Source of the DNA: Parelaphostrongylus tenuis | Lineage: Eukaryota > Nematoda > Chromadorea > Rhabditida > Metastrongylidae | Assembly (NCBI GenBank): GCA_019055375.1 | Contig: JAHQIW010000052.1 | Coordinates: forward strand, 349,808 to 413,807 | DNA: 64,000 nt | Reading direction: 5' to 3' | Shown here: positions 36,650-49,673 of the stretch, piece after piece | How the letters are laid out: every line of letters begins with the position of its first letter | Position numbering within the stretch: position 1 is the first letter of the stretch | Made by a program: the position numbers and the translations under genes | Notes under the pieces: generated by a model | Databases searched by the model: none | What the model was told of the DNA's origin: nothing | What the model saw: the letters and a program-made list of their open reading frames with translations, nothing else

Positions 36650-39600
36650 AGAAAAACTAATTGAAAAGAAATACGTAGGGCACAGGAATGGGCTCTTAGT
36701 GTCTTAAGTCGCTACTTGTTCTTAGGCGCATTAGAATTTTACGTTCATTCATTGATTTCCTTTTCATTCATTTGGAATTCATTTGTGATTTCGTATGAAA
36801 ATGAGCTGTTGTTGATGTAGTTAATAAAAAAAAGAGTATGACGAAATATGGATGAATATATATATAGGAACAAAACGATGTTCAGTAGCAGCTCGAAAGA
36901 TCATCTTATACGACGTATCTGACTTTTCCCTCAAGATTCGAAGCTTTAGGAGGACATATTGCCATTGTTCATACCTCAGGATGTTTCATGGATGTCTCTT
37001 CTCTCATATTTGATCATTCAATACGGACTAAAATTTCTTTAGTAACGATTAATATCCATATTTCATTCGGAAACTACCACATCGTCATTGCTGCCGCCGC
37101 GTATGTGGCGGCGCGGCGCGGCGAGCAGGATTTCAACGTCGTTGCCAATGTGTTAACAGAGCACATGACATGTTAGCTCAGATAATAACAATGAATTTAT
37201 CGAAAAACAATGGCTTGATCTTGCAAAAAGTGTTGTGCTCTGAGGAAGTTAGTTTTTGAACCTTTATTGAGTTCCTAACATTATCTCTTTTCTTTACTGT
37301 CCCACAACGTGAGGCATAATTAAAGGGAGAAATAAAAGCAAATTTCGAAATTTTACGTTCATGTACGATGGACTCAAAAGTAATGGAAGAGCATATTAGG
37401 TGTTCGACTTTGATTAAAAACATGTTGAGCTGCTTTCCTTTATCCATCCCAGCTTAATGAAGACTTAATTCGATGGAGCAAGAGAACAAAAAAATTTGCT
37501 GATTACTGAAAACTCTTAACAAGTAACCCTAAACATCTATTCTCCTCAAGTCAGTCGTTTAAAAATACTTAGTCACCTTCTTCAATCATCTGTAATCCAC
37601 AGATTTATGATGTGTGCAATTCGCTGAAAATGAGTGCTGACAGATCGGTACCTTCTACAGCAGAAAAAGTGTTGCAGAACACGAGCTTCAGCAGTGGAGT
37701 TGCTCAGCACACCGTCCCTGAAAGAAAAAGATATGGGTACGAGTTACTTCTGAGGTTCAAAGTTTTGCATGCCATTCAACATTACGCATCTATAAAGTTT
37801 TTACCAAAGTTCTTCCATTCGGCGCCGGAGGGTTAGCAGGTGTAGAAGTTCTACTAAATGTTCCTTTCTAAAATATACAATGTCTAGACCGTAACATCAC
37901 TGATCCATCGACTATAAATGTAATCATCAATAAGCTGTCTCCTCTGTTGATCCTTGAACTGTTTTCTAGCGAGAATGAGCACTTTGACTGACCTATGGGT
38001 TTAGCCCGTGGTGCTCTTTAACCCATGTTTACACTCAAAACTCAATGATTTTTAGAAGTTGAAAAAGGGTCGACGTTTGGACAAAACGGTGACAAATATG
38101 TAGTAAAAACATGTTAAGACTTTCCTCTCTGATTTAAGGCATGCTTTCGTTCCTGAGCTCTTAAACTCTTCATAATGTTTTGAGTTTATTGCATGCGACC
38201 TGTGGCGCACTTCCGGACTACTCATTCAATTCCAGCACTGCGTGGCTGTTGTCTCACTGTAAGAGTTCCATTAAGTGTTCATTATGTGAGTCTACCCATT
38301 ACTTGAACCAACTAGCAACACTTATGTCGATTTCACTCTCTTGAAGTCGAACCATACTCGAATTATCTCGGCCACAAACCTGTATTGTTGAATAGCAACA
38401 ATTTTCAAATCAGTATACGTAATACTACTATCGTATTGAGATCTTATAGACATTGTGTACTACTATCTTTCTGATTGACAAGCTCTATTTGGACCGACTG
38501 TGTCCTGATACAAATCATCTCAAAAACTTAGAAAGCTGGGTTTTGCGCCGATTTTCTAAACACTGCCATTTAGTAGATGACTCGAAATCGTCTGCTCTTT
38601 CGGTGAATCTCTTTACAGAAGTAGACTATACTTTGACTTTGGCATTATCAACCGAAAATAGTTCTTTATAAGAAAGCTATTAGCATGAGGTTTGTGATAA
38701 AGTTTATTTAGCCTTCTTCACGACAGTAGGTCTCCTTTAACGTCGAAGACTCGAATTACTGTCTACAGGGTTTTTCAGGTATTAAAAAGAAATGAGGATT
38801 CAGTGTATCATTTTTTTAGCTGAATAATAAATTTACAAGTCTCGGTCTGTACTCGAAATTGCGTATATTATTGTGATGTAGATGCCATTTTGTACTAGCT
38901 TGTCATTATAACGATGTTACACCAGAGCGGGTTTTGAACTTAACTAGCCGCTCTACTCTTATTTTATTGATGACGAGTGATATTCAGAATGCAGGTTTTT
39001 GTGATAGCTCCTAAGATGAGGTCAATAGAACAACAAGCAATTTCCATTTGCAAATTAATATTTCGACGCCATTTTATCGTTACTTCGAAATGATTACAAT
39101 TTGATCATTATATGAAAATTAAACTGCGTTTTTTTACCTATAATAATGTGTGGGCGAGGAAATAGCGAAATTCTTGACGATGCAGACTATCAGAAAGCAG
39201 GGTGGCTCACTGGATCCCATTCCCAAATGCTCTTCCGCAGATCCATATAGGGACGCCTTAGCTCTGCTTAACCTAAGATCGGCAGGCGAATCAATTGGAC
39301 GAGCATTCTACCAGATCCAGAAAAAAGACGAAACCTCATGCAGCGGCCGAAATAACCCACGATGCTTGAGGAACTTATGAAGGACGAATGCATGGAAATG
39401 AAACGAATGCAAGAAGTGTTGAGAAGCACGCAGTATATGTGATGATGGATCATATAAAAACATTATGTATAACTCTCGTTGATCCTTAGGTGCTTGATTA
39501 CAACTAAAACTCATGAGCATCTTAGAGAACACACGTACTTACACAATATAAATTGAAAGAACTAAATGTTCTTGATAAGATTACCAACGTGTTGACTGAC

Positions 39601-39665
39601 AGGTAATAAAGACTTTTTAGTAAAACCAGTAAGATATGGAATTGTACATGATATGCATTTACATC
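36650..39665. other. No gene recognised
   Basis: Repeat-rich AT-rich DNA. A solo end of the copy D family is at 37160-37190 (CACATGACATGTTAGCTCAG), with a small GC-rich palindromic patch at 37090-37125. Frames are short and resemble nothing known. Confidence 0.4.
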
Positions 39666-39671
39666 TGTTAG

Positions 39672-39815
39672 AATATCAAAGAATTTGGTACATCAGAGCC
39701 ATACGTACATTTTGGCGGTGTCGCCCGCTTCATCAGTGGCCATCGCCGCGCACCGCCGTACATACGCATGGCAATGGCATAGCAACCTCGCAAAGGCTCT
39801 AAACATTCTCACAGA
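39672..39815. mobile_element. Palindromic element with hammerhead motif (copy F)
   Basis: Same family as copies A and B: inverted arms around the ribozyme, ending in CTCTAAACATTCT. Right arm retains CACCGCCGTACATACGCATG, the inverted partner of the ribozyme 3' half. Confidence 0.55.
39696..39742 (-). ncRNA. Hammerhead ribozyme-like motif (copy F)
   Basis: Minus strand: stem I TGGCCA/TGGCTC, core CTGATGA (consensus), stem II GCGG/CCGC with a mismatched first pair, then AAA where GAA is required (G12 to A), stem III ATGT/ACGT, cleavage base A. G12 loss predicts inactivity. Confidence 0.65.
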
Positions 39816-39947
39816 CTATATAGCGAAGTTGAAAATAGTCGATGAGATGAACTGTCAAGCCCTAGAGGTTTAAAGCTGTTCAAAGTCAATAGTTGAACAA
39901 TATTAATTTTCTATAATGTATGGTAATATGTAAAACTTTGAACCTCA

Positions 39948-40022
39948 TAAAAGATTCGAACCTGCCTTTCACTCTTTCCAGGAAATCGTACCAACCACTT
40001 CACTGCCGAGCCTTCGATTCTG
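39948..40022 (-). repeat. tRNA-derived pseudogene / SINE-like relic
   Basis: Minus strand: GGCAGTGAAGTGGTTGGTAC (A box) and CAGGTTCGAATCTTTT (good B box). The best Pol III-like B box in the window, but the arms do not fold as a full tRNA by eye. Confidence 0.5.
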
Positions 40023-40024
40023 CT

Positions 40025-41510
40025 ATCATCCTTTCCGGTTCAAAATATAAATACAGATAAAATATAAAAGTCCTACATGTTTAGTGTCATCGTTGAGAAA
40101 GGTTTTTCTTCTACAGTAAATAGGAAAAAATATAAACTTTATTCAGAAAAATTGTGGTTCGTAGGGAATTTTTTCTTCAAAATTTATGCCGAGGTTGTCT
40201 GTGCTTCAAATCCTTTTTTACATAGCTACATCTTACATAACAAGAAAGAGCCGATAAAAAAACTTTCAGAGAGTCTTCTTGCTCCAGAAGCCTGCTATCC
40301 AATATAGTGAGACTAATCTGCCACTTTGAGTCGAAAAACTCTTTCATCACACGCGAAATATACTTTTTTTTTTGTATTTGCGGTTCTCAGAGGTTTTTGA
40401 TTATTTCTGTGAATCCGCAGAACGACTAATGTTCTACACAACACTATAATGACCTATATCGATATATCGCATACAAAAAGTTTACTTGTTGATATTACGA
40501 TTTAAGGATTTTCAAAGTTCTCATTTCATGGCATTATTAAATTTTTTGGCCGTCCATACTATCTGCCATCACCTCTTTCGCATCAAAGGAAGGCCTTACA
40601 ACTATAATTTTGCAAAAACTGCGGTGCTTAGTTAAGTTTTGAAGAAATGCGAAACTCGTTCGCACTTTGGTGACGCTGTGAAAGGGGAGTAGTAATTCAA
40701 TAACTTCTGTTGCTAATCATAGTCAATAATACAAGAATACAGGTTCGTCATCCTTACCAAAACCTCTCAAACTAGTTTTCTTGATCACTTTATATATCAA
40801 ATATATCCTTTTTCATCTGACGGTGCCAAAGTACATGTTTTACTTGCAGAATGTGGAATTCAAATAGGTGTAAATGAAGAATGATAGAGGACAAAAATTC
40901 AAATAAAGTCAGAAGTCTGTCTGCTAGGCATTCAGAATTTATGTTGCAGCTCCTAATATATTCATTACCTGGACCATATAATAACACTAATCATAACAAT
41001 TCGAGCAGCAACCAATAGAGCCTCTATCCCCTTTCTAGCAAAAATTATGAAGGTTATTACTCTTTGATGCAATATTATTGAAGGGCAAGTCACAAATATC
41101 TTCTAGAACCCCGTCAGGGCACTAGTCAACCCATACGAGACCAAAACAGTCATATTGTTACTGCTCATCGCAATGGAATCAATGCTTAGTCAATAACTAG
41201 CAATCATTTTTGACGTGGCAAATATTTCTCAAGATCAAGGTTTTGAGAGGTTCATAGAATAGTTGTAAAGTAACCACCGCCGTGTGTACCCAAATCGCTA
41301 TGCGCGATTGTGAAAGGTTTGATCGAAAGAGAGTTTTCAGACCGAAAATTCACACTTTTTCTCTAGGGTGACTTTGCTATAGAGAAAACTTTCTACTCGA
41401 TAACTCTTGTGCTGAAGGGAAAAGTGTAACGACAGTGATGAACCAGTGAGAGAGCAGTTTGAAATTGTGCAAATAAACATCGCAATAACCAAAGTTTTTA
41501 CGTAATCTTT
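40025..41510. other. No gene recognised
   Basis: AT-rich sequence without recognisable frames, splice-bounded exons or repeats from the families named here. Confidence 0.35.
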
Positions 41511-41515
41511 TTCTC

Positions 41516-41521
41516 TTTATT
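41516..41521 (-). terminator. Poly(A) signal of the 104-residue protein gene
   Basis: AATAAA on the minus strand about 250 bases after the stop codon at 41772-41770. Confidence 0.5.
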
Positions 41522-41769
41522 TTCCATATACATCGCTGCATTTAATACTAAATGCACGTATTCTCATAGTCACATAGATTACTGGCATAATACAGCGATA
41601 AGATCTTTGAACAAAAACGACTAGATCATCTCAAAACACATCATAAGAATCAAGGTTTTGTGGTGAATCTTATCGATACTACAGAATTTGTGAGGAGAAA
41701 ATGGGCGGCAAAAAGTTAGTGTGAACATTCAACGAATTATCGAAATATGAGAAAGTGGATATCTTCAAG

Positions 41770-44700
41770 TTACTTGGCAGCAACTGCAATTTTACCAGCT
41801 TCATTTCCCAGCGCGCATGCTTTGGCCAACTGTGATGCCGTCATCTCGGGGCACGCCTCGTAACCGCCGTCATCTTCAGCGGTTGCGCCCTCTTTCTTCT
41901 GAAATTTGCGACGAAAGTGTATTTACAATTGGTCCAGAAGTCATACTCATCTGACAAAGCACAGTCCTTACGAGTATGCATGTGGCAGTTTAGTCGTTTT
42001 GTTCTTAACAACTAATGATGACCGATTATGTGATATTGGCGGGTTGATTGATAACTATCTGGGGCTTGCGTGTATATTTTGGACACACGACTTCAAAGAA
42101 ACCGTTTCCGTTAAGAACAGATTTTTTTGCTAGAGCTTAGTGGTAGCTCAAAGCTCGACAGTTCCAATTCTGTATTTGGTTTCCGAATAACTCTTATTTA
42201 TGAGCTGACATCTGTGTTTTGCTTTTTACCAGTCTTTTAGTAATTATTTTGTAGCTTGAACCTTGTTAACCCTAGGAATAAATTTGATTTCTAAAAAGCT
42301 CTTCAAAGAGCACTGCAAGAGTTGGAAGAAAATTACGTATTGGATGCAGGATTTATTCGCTTCTTGAAATTCACGGCGGATTTATTTGACAATATAAGCC
42401 GGAAATAAAAAACAATACACTCAGAGCGATGAAAAAGCCTTTTTTACAATTTGTTCGAAGATAAAAGTCGCTTTGAAACAGGAAAAAGTTGCTTATTTAC
42501 AGGCGAGAAATGCAAGCCTCTCGCATCGCAGTGCGCACAGCGATTTTAACTGCCACCCCAGAAGACATTATTTTTGAAGTTTTTCATAAGTTCTTCTTTA
42601 TTTCAAAGAATGTTCTGGTTTTTTTCATAATTTTGGTAATTCACGTTTACTTCTCTATACGCTCACGTGAAACATAGATCTGTGAGCGCGAAATGCAATA
42701 TTTTTGTCGTTCTTACAGCGCTCTTTGGAAACTTTTTCAAAAACCAAGCAAAATTTTACAATGGTCGAGATTTAGGCTACTAAATGAATTCTGCAAATCT
42801 GGTAAAAATCCAAACACAGAATCGAGCCGTTCAAATAAGACGCGATGAAAACGAAACGTAATAGCCCCGCGACTGCTACAGCGCACTAACAAACAAGGCT
42901 TTTTCAACAACTATTACAGAGGTGCAAGTACTAAGATTTAGACTATCAAAAAACGTCAAAAAAGAGCACTTGGTCTCCATTTTTATCACTTGCATCCTTA
43001 CTTAGCACTTGGTCATTTTAATCTTCAATTTTACCGTTTTTATAGGAACTTGTTGATGTTGTAACTATACTGGTTGAAAAGTTGAAGCGGATTGATTGAA
43101 AACTTAACTATCTGAGAGGTGCGTGTATCTTTTAAACACTTGACTTTATAGAAACTTTTTCCTTTGAGCACAGACTTTTTCCTAGAGCTTAAATTGGCAG
43201 CGTTGTTCAACATTCTTTTAGCAACATTCTGCAGCTTAAATTTCGTTGGCCCTGAAAATAAATCTGGCTCTTATAGAGACCTCCAAAGAGCACTGTATGA
43301 GTTAAAGGGAAACTACGTATCGTACTCAGAGTACTTGACCTGCTTCTTGAACTTCACAACGAGTTTTTGGTAATATAAGCTGAATATAGAAACCCATATA
43401 ATTAGAGCGGTAGGAAAGTATTTCTGCAATTTTGTTGAAGAATAACCAAGAATCTTGGAGAGTAGAGAAAAATTCTCCGACCAAATAACGAAAATCGCAG
43501 CCTTCTTAAGCCACAGTGAGCGCAGTGATTTCTTATGCCACCCCGAAGGGTCCAACTGTTGCTTTCGCTTTGTAACCTCCCTCTCCGTGTTGAAAGTTTT
43601 TCTAGTTTCTTTTTTTGTAATTCTGGCACTTCATAAATACCTCTACATATTCATATGTTCTCGATGCATAATTCTGTGGGCGCTGAATGTAATATTCTTC
43701 TTGTTCTAACAACTATCCATGGAGACATTTTCGAAGATCAGGCATTATCTCAACATCGTCGAGATTCTATCTATCAAATGAGCATTGAATATCTGGTGAA
43801 AAGCCAAACACAGACGCCAACCGTGCGAATAAGGCACGATGCAAGCGAAATGTAATCTTCGCGTGATTGCTACAACGCACTATCGAGCAAGACTTTCCAA
43901 AATAGTACGCCCTTGAAATTGCAAAGATTTAGGCCATTGGAAAACGCCACGAAAAAAATTTGGTCAGCTAAAATTTTTCATTTTACTGCTTTTATAGCAA
44001 TGTATTTCTGTTATAATTACACATTAATGATGCTGGGCAATTTGTCAAGCTCGTAATCTTAGGGGCTAACTGAACTATCGTTTCACCTAAGCCGGCGGCG
44101 CACTCTTTTACTATACACCACAATGGCCATTGCTCTGCCATCAGCCTTCTTGCGATGTACGGTACCGAAGGTGTTAGCAGCAAACTGCCTACCGGCTTGA
44201 TCTGGTTAGCAAACATCGGCGTTAAGCCCTGTTAAGCTGACACTATTGTTTATGAAGGATTTGAAACATATTGGTAATTTGTGGTATGAGGGGGCAAATA
44301 AAAAACCGACCTTATTCGCTGGGGATGAATTTTTCACAGGAGTACCAGTAACCATTCGAAAGCTGAGACTCCAGGCTACAGCCTCATTTTACCGGTTTTC
44401 AAAGAAGTTCTTTTTTTTACGTTGCTGCAGAAGGAGATATTCTGCGTTTCACAGGTGCGCATACTCCTCCCCGGAAGAGCTTTTTCTTTAGACTGTTAAT
44501 AGGATACAGTACCGTAATCTTTTCTGATTCCAACGCTGTGCTGATATCCTGATAAAACTGATCTTTGAAACGCAGCAGGTAAAATAAGTCGAATTCGCGC
44601 ATGCGATCAAGGGGCTGTTTAGCCATTTCATGTCGGCTGGTTGAGGCGGTCACGTGCACTGGCGCGATGTCAATAGAGCGGTGCAAAGTCTATCAATCAT

Positions 44701-47700
44701 CGTGCCAGCTAGCCGCACGTGAATTGGCCAAAGAACCCCTCGATCGCACATGCGGACAACTTATTTTACGTGCTACGCTTCGAGAAACGGTCTCTTCAGG
44801 ATATAAGCAGAGCGTTGGGATTAGAAACGATTACGCTATCGAATGATTAATAAGAGTTCAAAGAAAGAGCTCGGTCCTGCGAGAACTAGGCACGTGTGTA
44901 ACGTAAGAAATCTCCTTCTGTACAACGTCAAAAAAAGAATTTTAGGAAAACCGGTGACGTGGGCGACGTGGGGCTGTAGCGTGAAGTCTCAGCTTTGGAA
45001 TGGTTTCCAATGTTCCTCTCCAGCGAATGAGATCGGCTTTTCATTTGTCCCCTCTTAAGCACAAATAACCGATTTTATAGGATCTTATGGCTTCCATAGC
45101 AATGCTATGGTCATAAGTGACCCATCAGCGGTTGGCTATCGACAGCTTCGCTACCTTATGTCACAGGAAGAATGGTGGCTAATATACAGCGTTGGTAGGG
45201 CAATGGTAGCATGAACTTTAGTCAATTGCTGTTTTAAGTCCCATCTGAGGCTCAGAGCTTTGTATATCACCCGATATCCATGGATATATGGCTATGACAT
45301 CGAAAATTAGTTAGCCAAATAGAGAGAAAAAATAAAAATCGCACTGTAGTCGAATATAAGAATGAAAAGTAGTGGTCGAGTGGCCGATGTTGCGGATTAC
45401 CGAAAAGTTATCAAGAGAAAGATGTTGATTGGTCCTCTTCCTCCAACGTTTTGCAATCAGTTAATGGCGCTTTAGATTAGCTATCTTCAAATTAGCAAAG
45501 TTTGACGACTTTTGTGAAGGACTTCGAATACTAGAATCAGTGCGATCTTTAGAGTAGATTTTATAATAGGTTGAGGAGAAGAAAATAATAGCAAGGGCTA
45601 ATGCGCCAAATTAGTATATGAAGTAAGGTGCTGAAAAATTACCAAGTTGTCTGAAATTATACGAAGTCCTATACTTTGCCTTTTGTGAATGAACCTATAC
45701 GAGAAAGTTTGGTTCAAATCCAACACATTCAAAAACTTGCGCCTTTAACCCAACTACGCTCCCATCCCTTCGTAATCAAATTGACTTACTTAGCACTATA
45801 TAGTAGCCCCCTTTGTGAATACTGATGAGTCTAAAAGAAAGCTGTGTTTTACGTTTTGAGGTGACTACTTACCTTATTGCCAGTTGGAGCGGGTTGTTTT
45901 CTCTGAAATGTGTGAAATTCTGTTTATTTTCGAAATTCATCTTGAAAGTAAGAATTGGAAAAAAACTATCTGCATTAGTTAACTGAATGAGAAGAGTTGT
46001 AAGTCTGTCAGAATTTCTAACAAAAATTAACACTTTGGTTTTATGAACCTTCAAGAAATATAGGTCATACTTTGTTAACAGGAGATTTTACATCCGCTTG
46101 TGATTTGTTCGTTTTCTCTGATTTCGCCTAAATGTGTATTTGATATCAGTTTAGATATTTTTGGATTGAAATGCTTACGAAACCAAATTTTTCTTCAATA
46201 GAGGCCAGTATAGCCTACACTTTGCCTTTTAATTCTCTAGGCCATTTTGAAGCTAAGATGCTTGCATCACACGTGCCACTATGCATCTTATTTCTCAATC
46301 ATTCGACTTTCTCTGGAAAGATCTTTTTTGAAGTGGTTTACGAATTATCGGTATTCTTCTTCATCCTTTTGTCATTTTCGTCCTTTCTGCTCTTTTCTGA
46401 AGTTTTATAGTCAGTGGATAGCTTGAATCTAGAGCTTTAGTGGTGAATTTTGACTGTGAAGTTTGCCGCGCGGTCTTCGCTTCGTTATGCGGATGAGATT
46501 TTGCAAAACTGGCACCGTCTCAGGCAGCTTTTGCAGCGTAACGGTTGCCCAATAGCATAAATTTAGATTAATCTAAAGACAAGTAGAAACTTTGTTTTAT
46601 CTTTCTGTAGGCTTAGGCATTTCATTTTCAATATTATCTGGTAAAGAATTTTGAGCCTTTCATGAGGTCTGATATGGCGCTTGTACAAAGCACGATACGT
46701 GTTTCGGCATTGTATACTAGTCAGCTGCACGGTGCCTTTTGGTTCAGGCAGTTCTTAGCGGGGAGATATCCTCTACACAGAGGAACCGATGCCGACGTTT
46801 TTACACTAGCCGCAAGGCAATAAAACACCCAACGGCCAGTGTTGTGCAGTCGATTGCTCGTGACTGATAAGACGTATATTGTCAAGCCTTTTTTTCGATT
46901 GTTATTGAGACCTCTCTCAAAAAAAAAAACAATATGATAACATATTTTGAGCCTTTCATGACACAGTTGGGTGATTTCATCGCCTTCAGGCAAGTGAAAA
47001 CATTTCGGTATTGGTTACTATATGTAATGAAATTTCCCCGGGAAACTGATTGAACCGAAATACACCGTACAATCTGACGAGGTTCTAATGCCGAAACACG
47101 TGTCTTGCACAATATAAGTGCCATAACAGGCCTCGTGAAAGGCTTAAAATATGTCATCAGATTACATCGTTATGGTCGAGTTTTCATGAATAGTTGAAAA
47201 GAAAGGTATGTTTCATTTCCATTTTACATCGACAAATAAACCCACAATAGCTAAAATCTCTAAGCAGCCAAGCCTAAGCTGTCTAAGCTTATACACGAAA
47301 AGCATAAGAACATGTAGATGAGTGCTTGTAGTGTCAGAGTCGTATGTTTTAGCCAGATGCTTTCAAAGTAAAGAGGAACTCTAAGTTCAATAACAAAATA
47401 CGCCACATAATGCGCAGCGAGTACAAAACGCAATCTTATTTGGCTGCTGCAGCACATAAACATTCAAAGCCAAGTAAGTAGACTATTGAAATTTTCGAGA
47501 TTCAAGCTACCGACATCAAACTAAAATCCTAGGGGTGAAACTTGGTTTGCAAAAATTTCTTGAGCGCGTAACATGACTTATTTTTGCTGCTACAGCGTAA
47601 TAGAAGGCATTATGAGACAAAAAGTTTGGCATCGAGAATTTTTGAATTTGAGCTATCGAGTGATTACTAAAACTCTAAAACAGCAGAAAGGGTGCCAATG

Positions 47701-49673
47701 CCAAAGAGTTTAATACGTGTAGAGGACAAAAATGTTCGCGAATTTTCAAATGGCTTGTCAACACTTTAAAGAATCTGTGATTTTTCTGTTCGTTTCACTA
47801 TTTCGCAAACGTCATTCATGGAAATGATTGAAATAGTATAGTTAAACTACAGCATGAGATCTGTCCCCATCGTTCCCAGAATAGGCTAACGAAAGCTGAT
47901 TAGACTCGAAACCAGGAAATCTTGAGGCAGCTTTGCACAGCGCTCAGTTTTTTGTTAAAAGCATCGCCTTCTGTTCAAAATCAGGGAAAAGCATCGTGCT
48001 ACCACCAGCAGAAAATGTCTGCTTTGGGGAGTCCTTTCATAGTTTTCAATATCTTACTGTAGTAATGCCTGAGAGAACCGATCAGCTGGCACAAGATTTC
48101 AGTAAAAAAACATAGATACTTATTCAGGGCTCAATAAAAAGTTCCTTTGACCGAGGCGGTATATAAAAACACCTGAGGAAAAAGGAGGAGTATTGCAGTG
48201 GTTACTGATTGAGTGTATTGAGAAGAGAGGTGGTAAGCAAACCACTAGTTCGATCGTCTCCTCTAACTCTTTCCTGCAATCAAACAATGAATGCTTTAGG
48301 ATCTCCTTAGTTTGGTCAATTCTTTGATTGCAAAGAGAATCGTCCTGATCACCATATAACGGCAGCAGTGAAGACGATGCAATTCTCAAGAAGCACTCAA
48401 AGAAAGAGTGAAAAACTCAAAGATCATTAGAGAGGACGAATACAACGGAATGAATTAAATGCAGAAGATGAGATCTGCGCATCCTATAATGATGCTGGTC
48501 CGTGTAATAAAGATAAAGATCAGCAAAATGGATTATATAGATTAATTTGTATTCATGATTTACCAGATGGAGGATTGCTTGATAGGTGCTAAAGTGATTG
48601 GGGAAAATTTCATGCACCGAAGCGAATAGCCATCCTTGAAAACATGTGTTAAAACTGATCAATTAACCGCTCTCGTAGCTTTGTTAAAGATGCACTTTTA
48701 TCTCTATACGCTCTTCCTATCAATGAGCCAACAAGCTCAATTACTACAAGAAATTAACGACATAACACCGCCCGACAGTGAAAATATGCTGATTTAGGAC
48801 GAACGGAGATTATTATCAGAGGGTAGTCTAAACCGAAAACTATGACAAGCCCATTCTCATTTTAGTACATAATCTCTAGCACTTCAGTATGTTTGGACTC
48901 CGTTTGAGGAAATGCCAAATTTAGTGTCGATCATGGATGCATTGTTTTCAGGAATAAAAGCAGTCTAGAGCTTAATATTATTACAATGTGATTCAAGAGG
49001 ACCTACTTTATCAGATTTGGAACTAACAAATAAGTAACTAAATAAATAAATATATATGTATATATCACTATTTATTGCATTTTGCTATTATTCAGTGACT
49101 TCGACTAATAGTGGATAACAGTAAACCTCAGTTAGACTAAAGGCATTTGCTCGTGTCTCTAGACTCGTTGGAAAGATGGTTTTTCGAGAAGTCCTGAGTG
49201 TAGAGTTTTACTTTTTATACCACCAATAACATTTGAATTACGATGTGCGTCGGTTGAGTACAAAAGGTTTCGTCTAAGAATTGAGCCCATTAAAAAAATG
49301 TTGAGTCTGATACAGTTTCACCGTTTTGTACAGATTCATAGTAAGCAATACATGTCGTTCACGATGTTCTAAGGCTTTTGAAAGTTTTCAGCCCCACGCT
49401 GAACAGAAGGTGGCCAACATTTTCAAGAAATCGCTTCGGCTTTTCTTTATTCTATGCTGGCTATGTATTCCTCAGTCAAGCTGAATTTACCTCTTGAAAA
49501 AAGTGGCAAAAATCGCAAAAAAAATGAGAAAAAAATCTTACCGTTGCGGCCGAGGGTGGTGAGCCGCTGCCACAGTCGATTAACAACACTACAGTGAGAC
49601 TTGAAGTCATAAACATTACAGTGAAAATCGAAGTTATGATTGACACGATTGTAAAAACCATAGTAGTGGAGCG
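41770..49673 (-). CDS. Predicted small single-pass membrane protein (104 residues, four exons)
   Basis: Exons 49661-49542, 46127-46092, 45902-45873 and 41898-41770, all phase 0. Exon 1 begins MVFTIVSIITSIFTVMFM and carries a hydrophobic anchor or signal of about 28 residues ending LLIDC, then a GSGSPPSAAT spacer. Exon 2 (AKSEKTNKSQAD) and exon 3 (RKQPAPTGNK) are micro-exons coding a basic linker. Exon 4 (KKEGATAEDDGGYEACPEMT, then ASQLAKACALGNEAGKIAVA) is acidic then helical and ends AAK-stop. Splice signals are strong (CG|GTAAGA, TTTAG|G, TTTCAG|A, AAG|GTAAGT, TTTCAG|A). A CTCTTTCAG acceptor 12 bases before the ATG (ends at 49674) is a candidate trans-splice site. Two mature cysteines could form a disulfide. 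I do not recognise the family; the function is unknown. Additional exons between 49.5 and 46.1 kb cannot be ruled out. Confidence 0.72.
42036..43985 (+). repeat. Diverged tandem duplication, two units of about 0.95 kb
   Basis: Unit 1 (about 42036-42985) and unit 2 (about 43081-43985) align along their length: GGATTGATTGA, TCTT/CTCCAAAGAGCACTG, GACAATATAAGC, GCCACCCC.GAAG and CTACA.CGCACTA blocks recur in order about 1.0 kb apart. Neither unit keeps a frame. The extensive drift shows the duplication is old. Confidence 0.65.
42131..42186 (+). repeat. tRNA-derived relic
   Basis: AGAGCTTAGTGGTAGCTCAA (A box) and GACAGTTCCAATTCTG (B-box-like). It lies within unit 1 of the tandem duplication; unit 2 carries the drifted counterpart near 43177. 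Confidence 0.45.
44590..45060. repeat. Dispersed repeat family R1
   Basis: Signature TTACGCTATCGAATGATTAA at about 44830 with the following AAAGAAAGAGCTCGGTCCTG module, flanked by the GCGATCAAGGGGC and GATCGCACATG blocks seen in other copies. Confidence 0.55.
45186..45262 (+). repeat. tRNA-derived relic
   Basis: GGTAGGGCAATGGTAGCATG (A box) and TTTAAGTCCCATCTGAGG (degenerate B box). Confidence 0.45.
46642..47163. mobile_element. Terminal-inverted-repeat element with hammerhead motifs (copy H)
   Basis: Ends CTGGTAAAGAATTTTGAGCC (46645) and its inverted counterpart ending GTCATCAG (47160); the CCTTTCATGAGGTCTGATAT and GCCATAACAGGCCTCGTGAA blocks are also inverted. A third internal copy of the end (ATTTTGAGCCTTTCATGA, about 46943) shows nesting. 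Each arm carries a hammerhead reading outward: minus near 46690-46735 (degenerate) and plus at 47064-47110. It lies in the intron of the 104-residue protein gene. Confidence 0.65.
47064..47110 (+). ncRNA. Hammerhead ribozyme with intact core (copy H)
   Basis: Core CTGACGA (47074-47080) is consensus, stem II GGT/GCC, GAA, stem III ACACGTGT, cleavage base C giving the favoured GUC. Stem I GTACAA/TTGCAC pairs five of six with one unpaired T before the core. Confidence 0.68.
47640..49541. other. Rest of the intron, R1 copy and unassigned frames
   Basis: An R1 signature GAGCTATCGAGTGATTAC lies at about 47652. Minus-strand frames at 48389-48120 and 48662-48417 contain stretches that could be exons, with GT-like ends, but no frame-consistent joint to the neighbouring exons was found, so they are not annotated. 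Confidence 0.35.

Larger units (their letters stand above)
41899..45872. other. 4-kb intron of the small membrane protein gene
   Basis: Holds two tRNA-like relics (42131 and 45186), a diverged tandem duplication (42036-43985) and R1 repeat material at 44590-45060. A minus-strand stretch near 43992-44216 is locally GC-richer and open in one frame but has no family I recognise. Confidence 0.5.
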
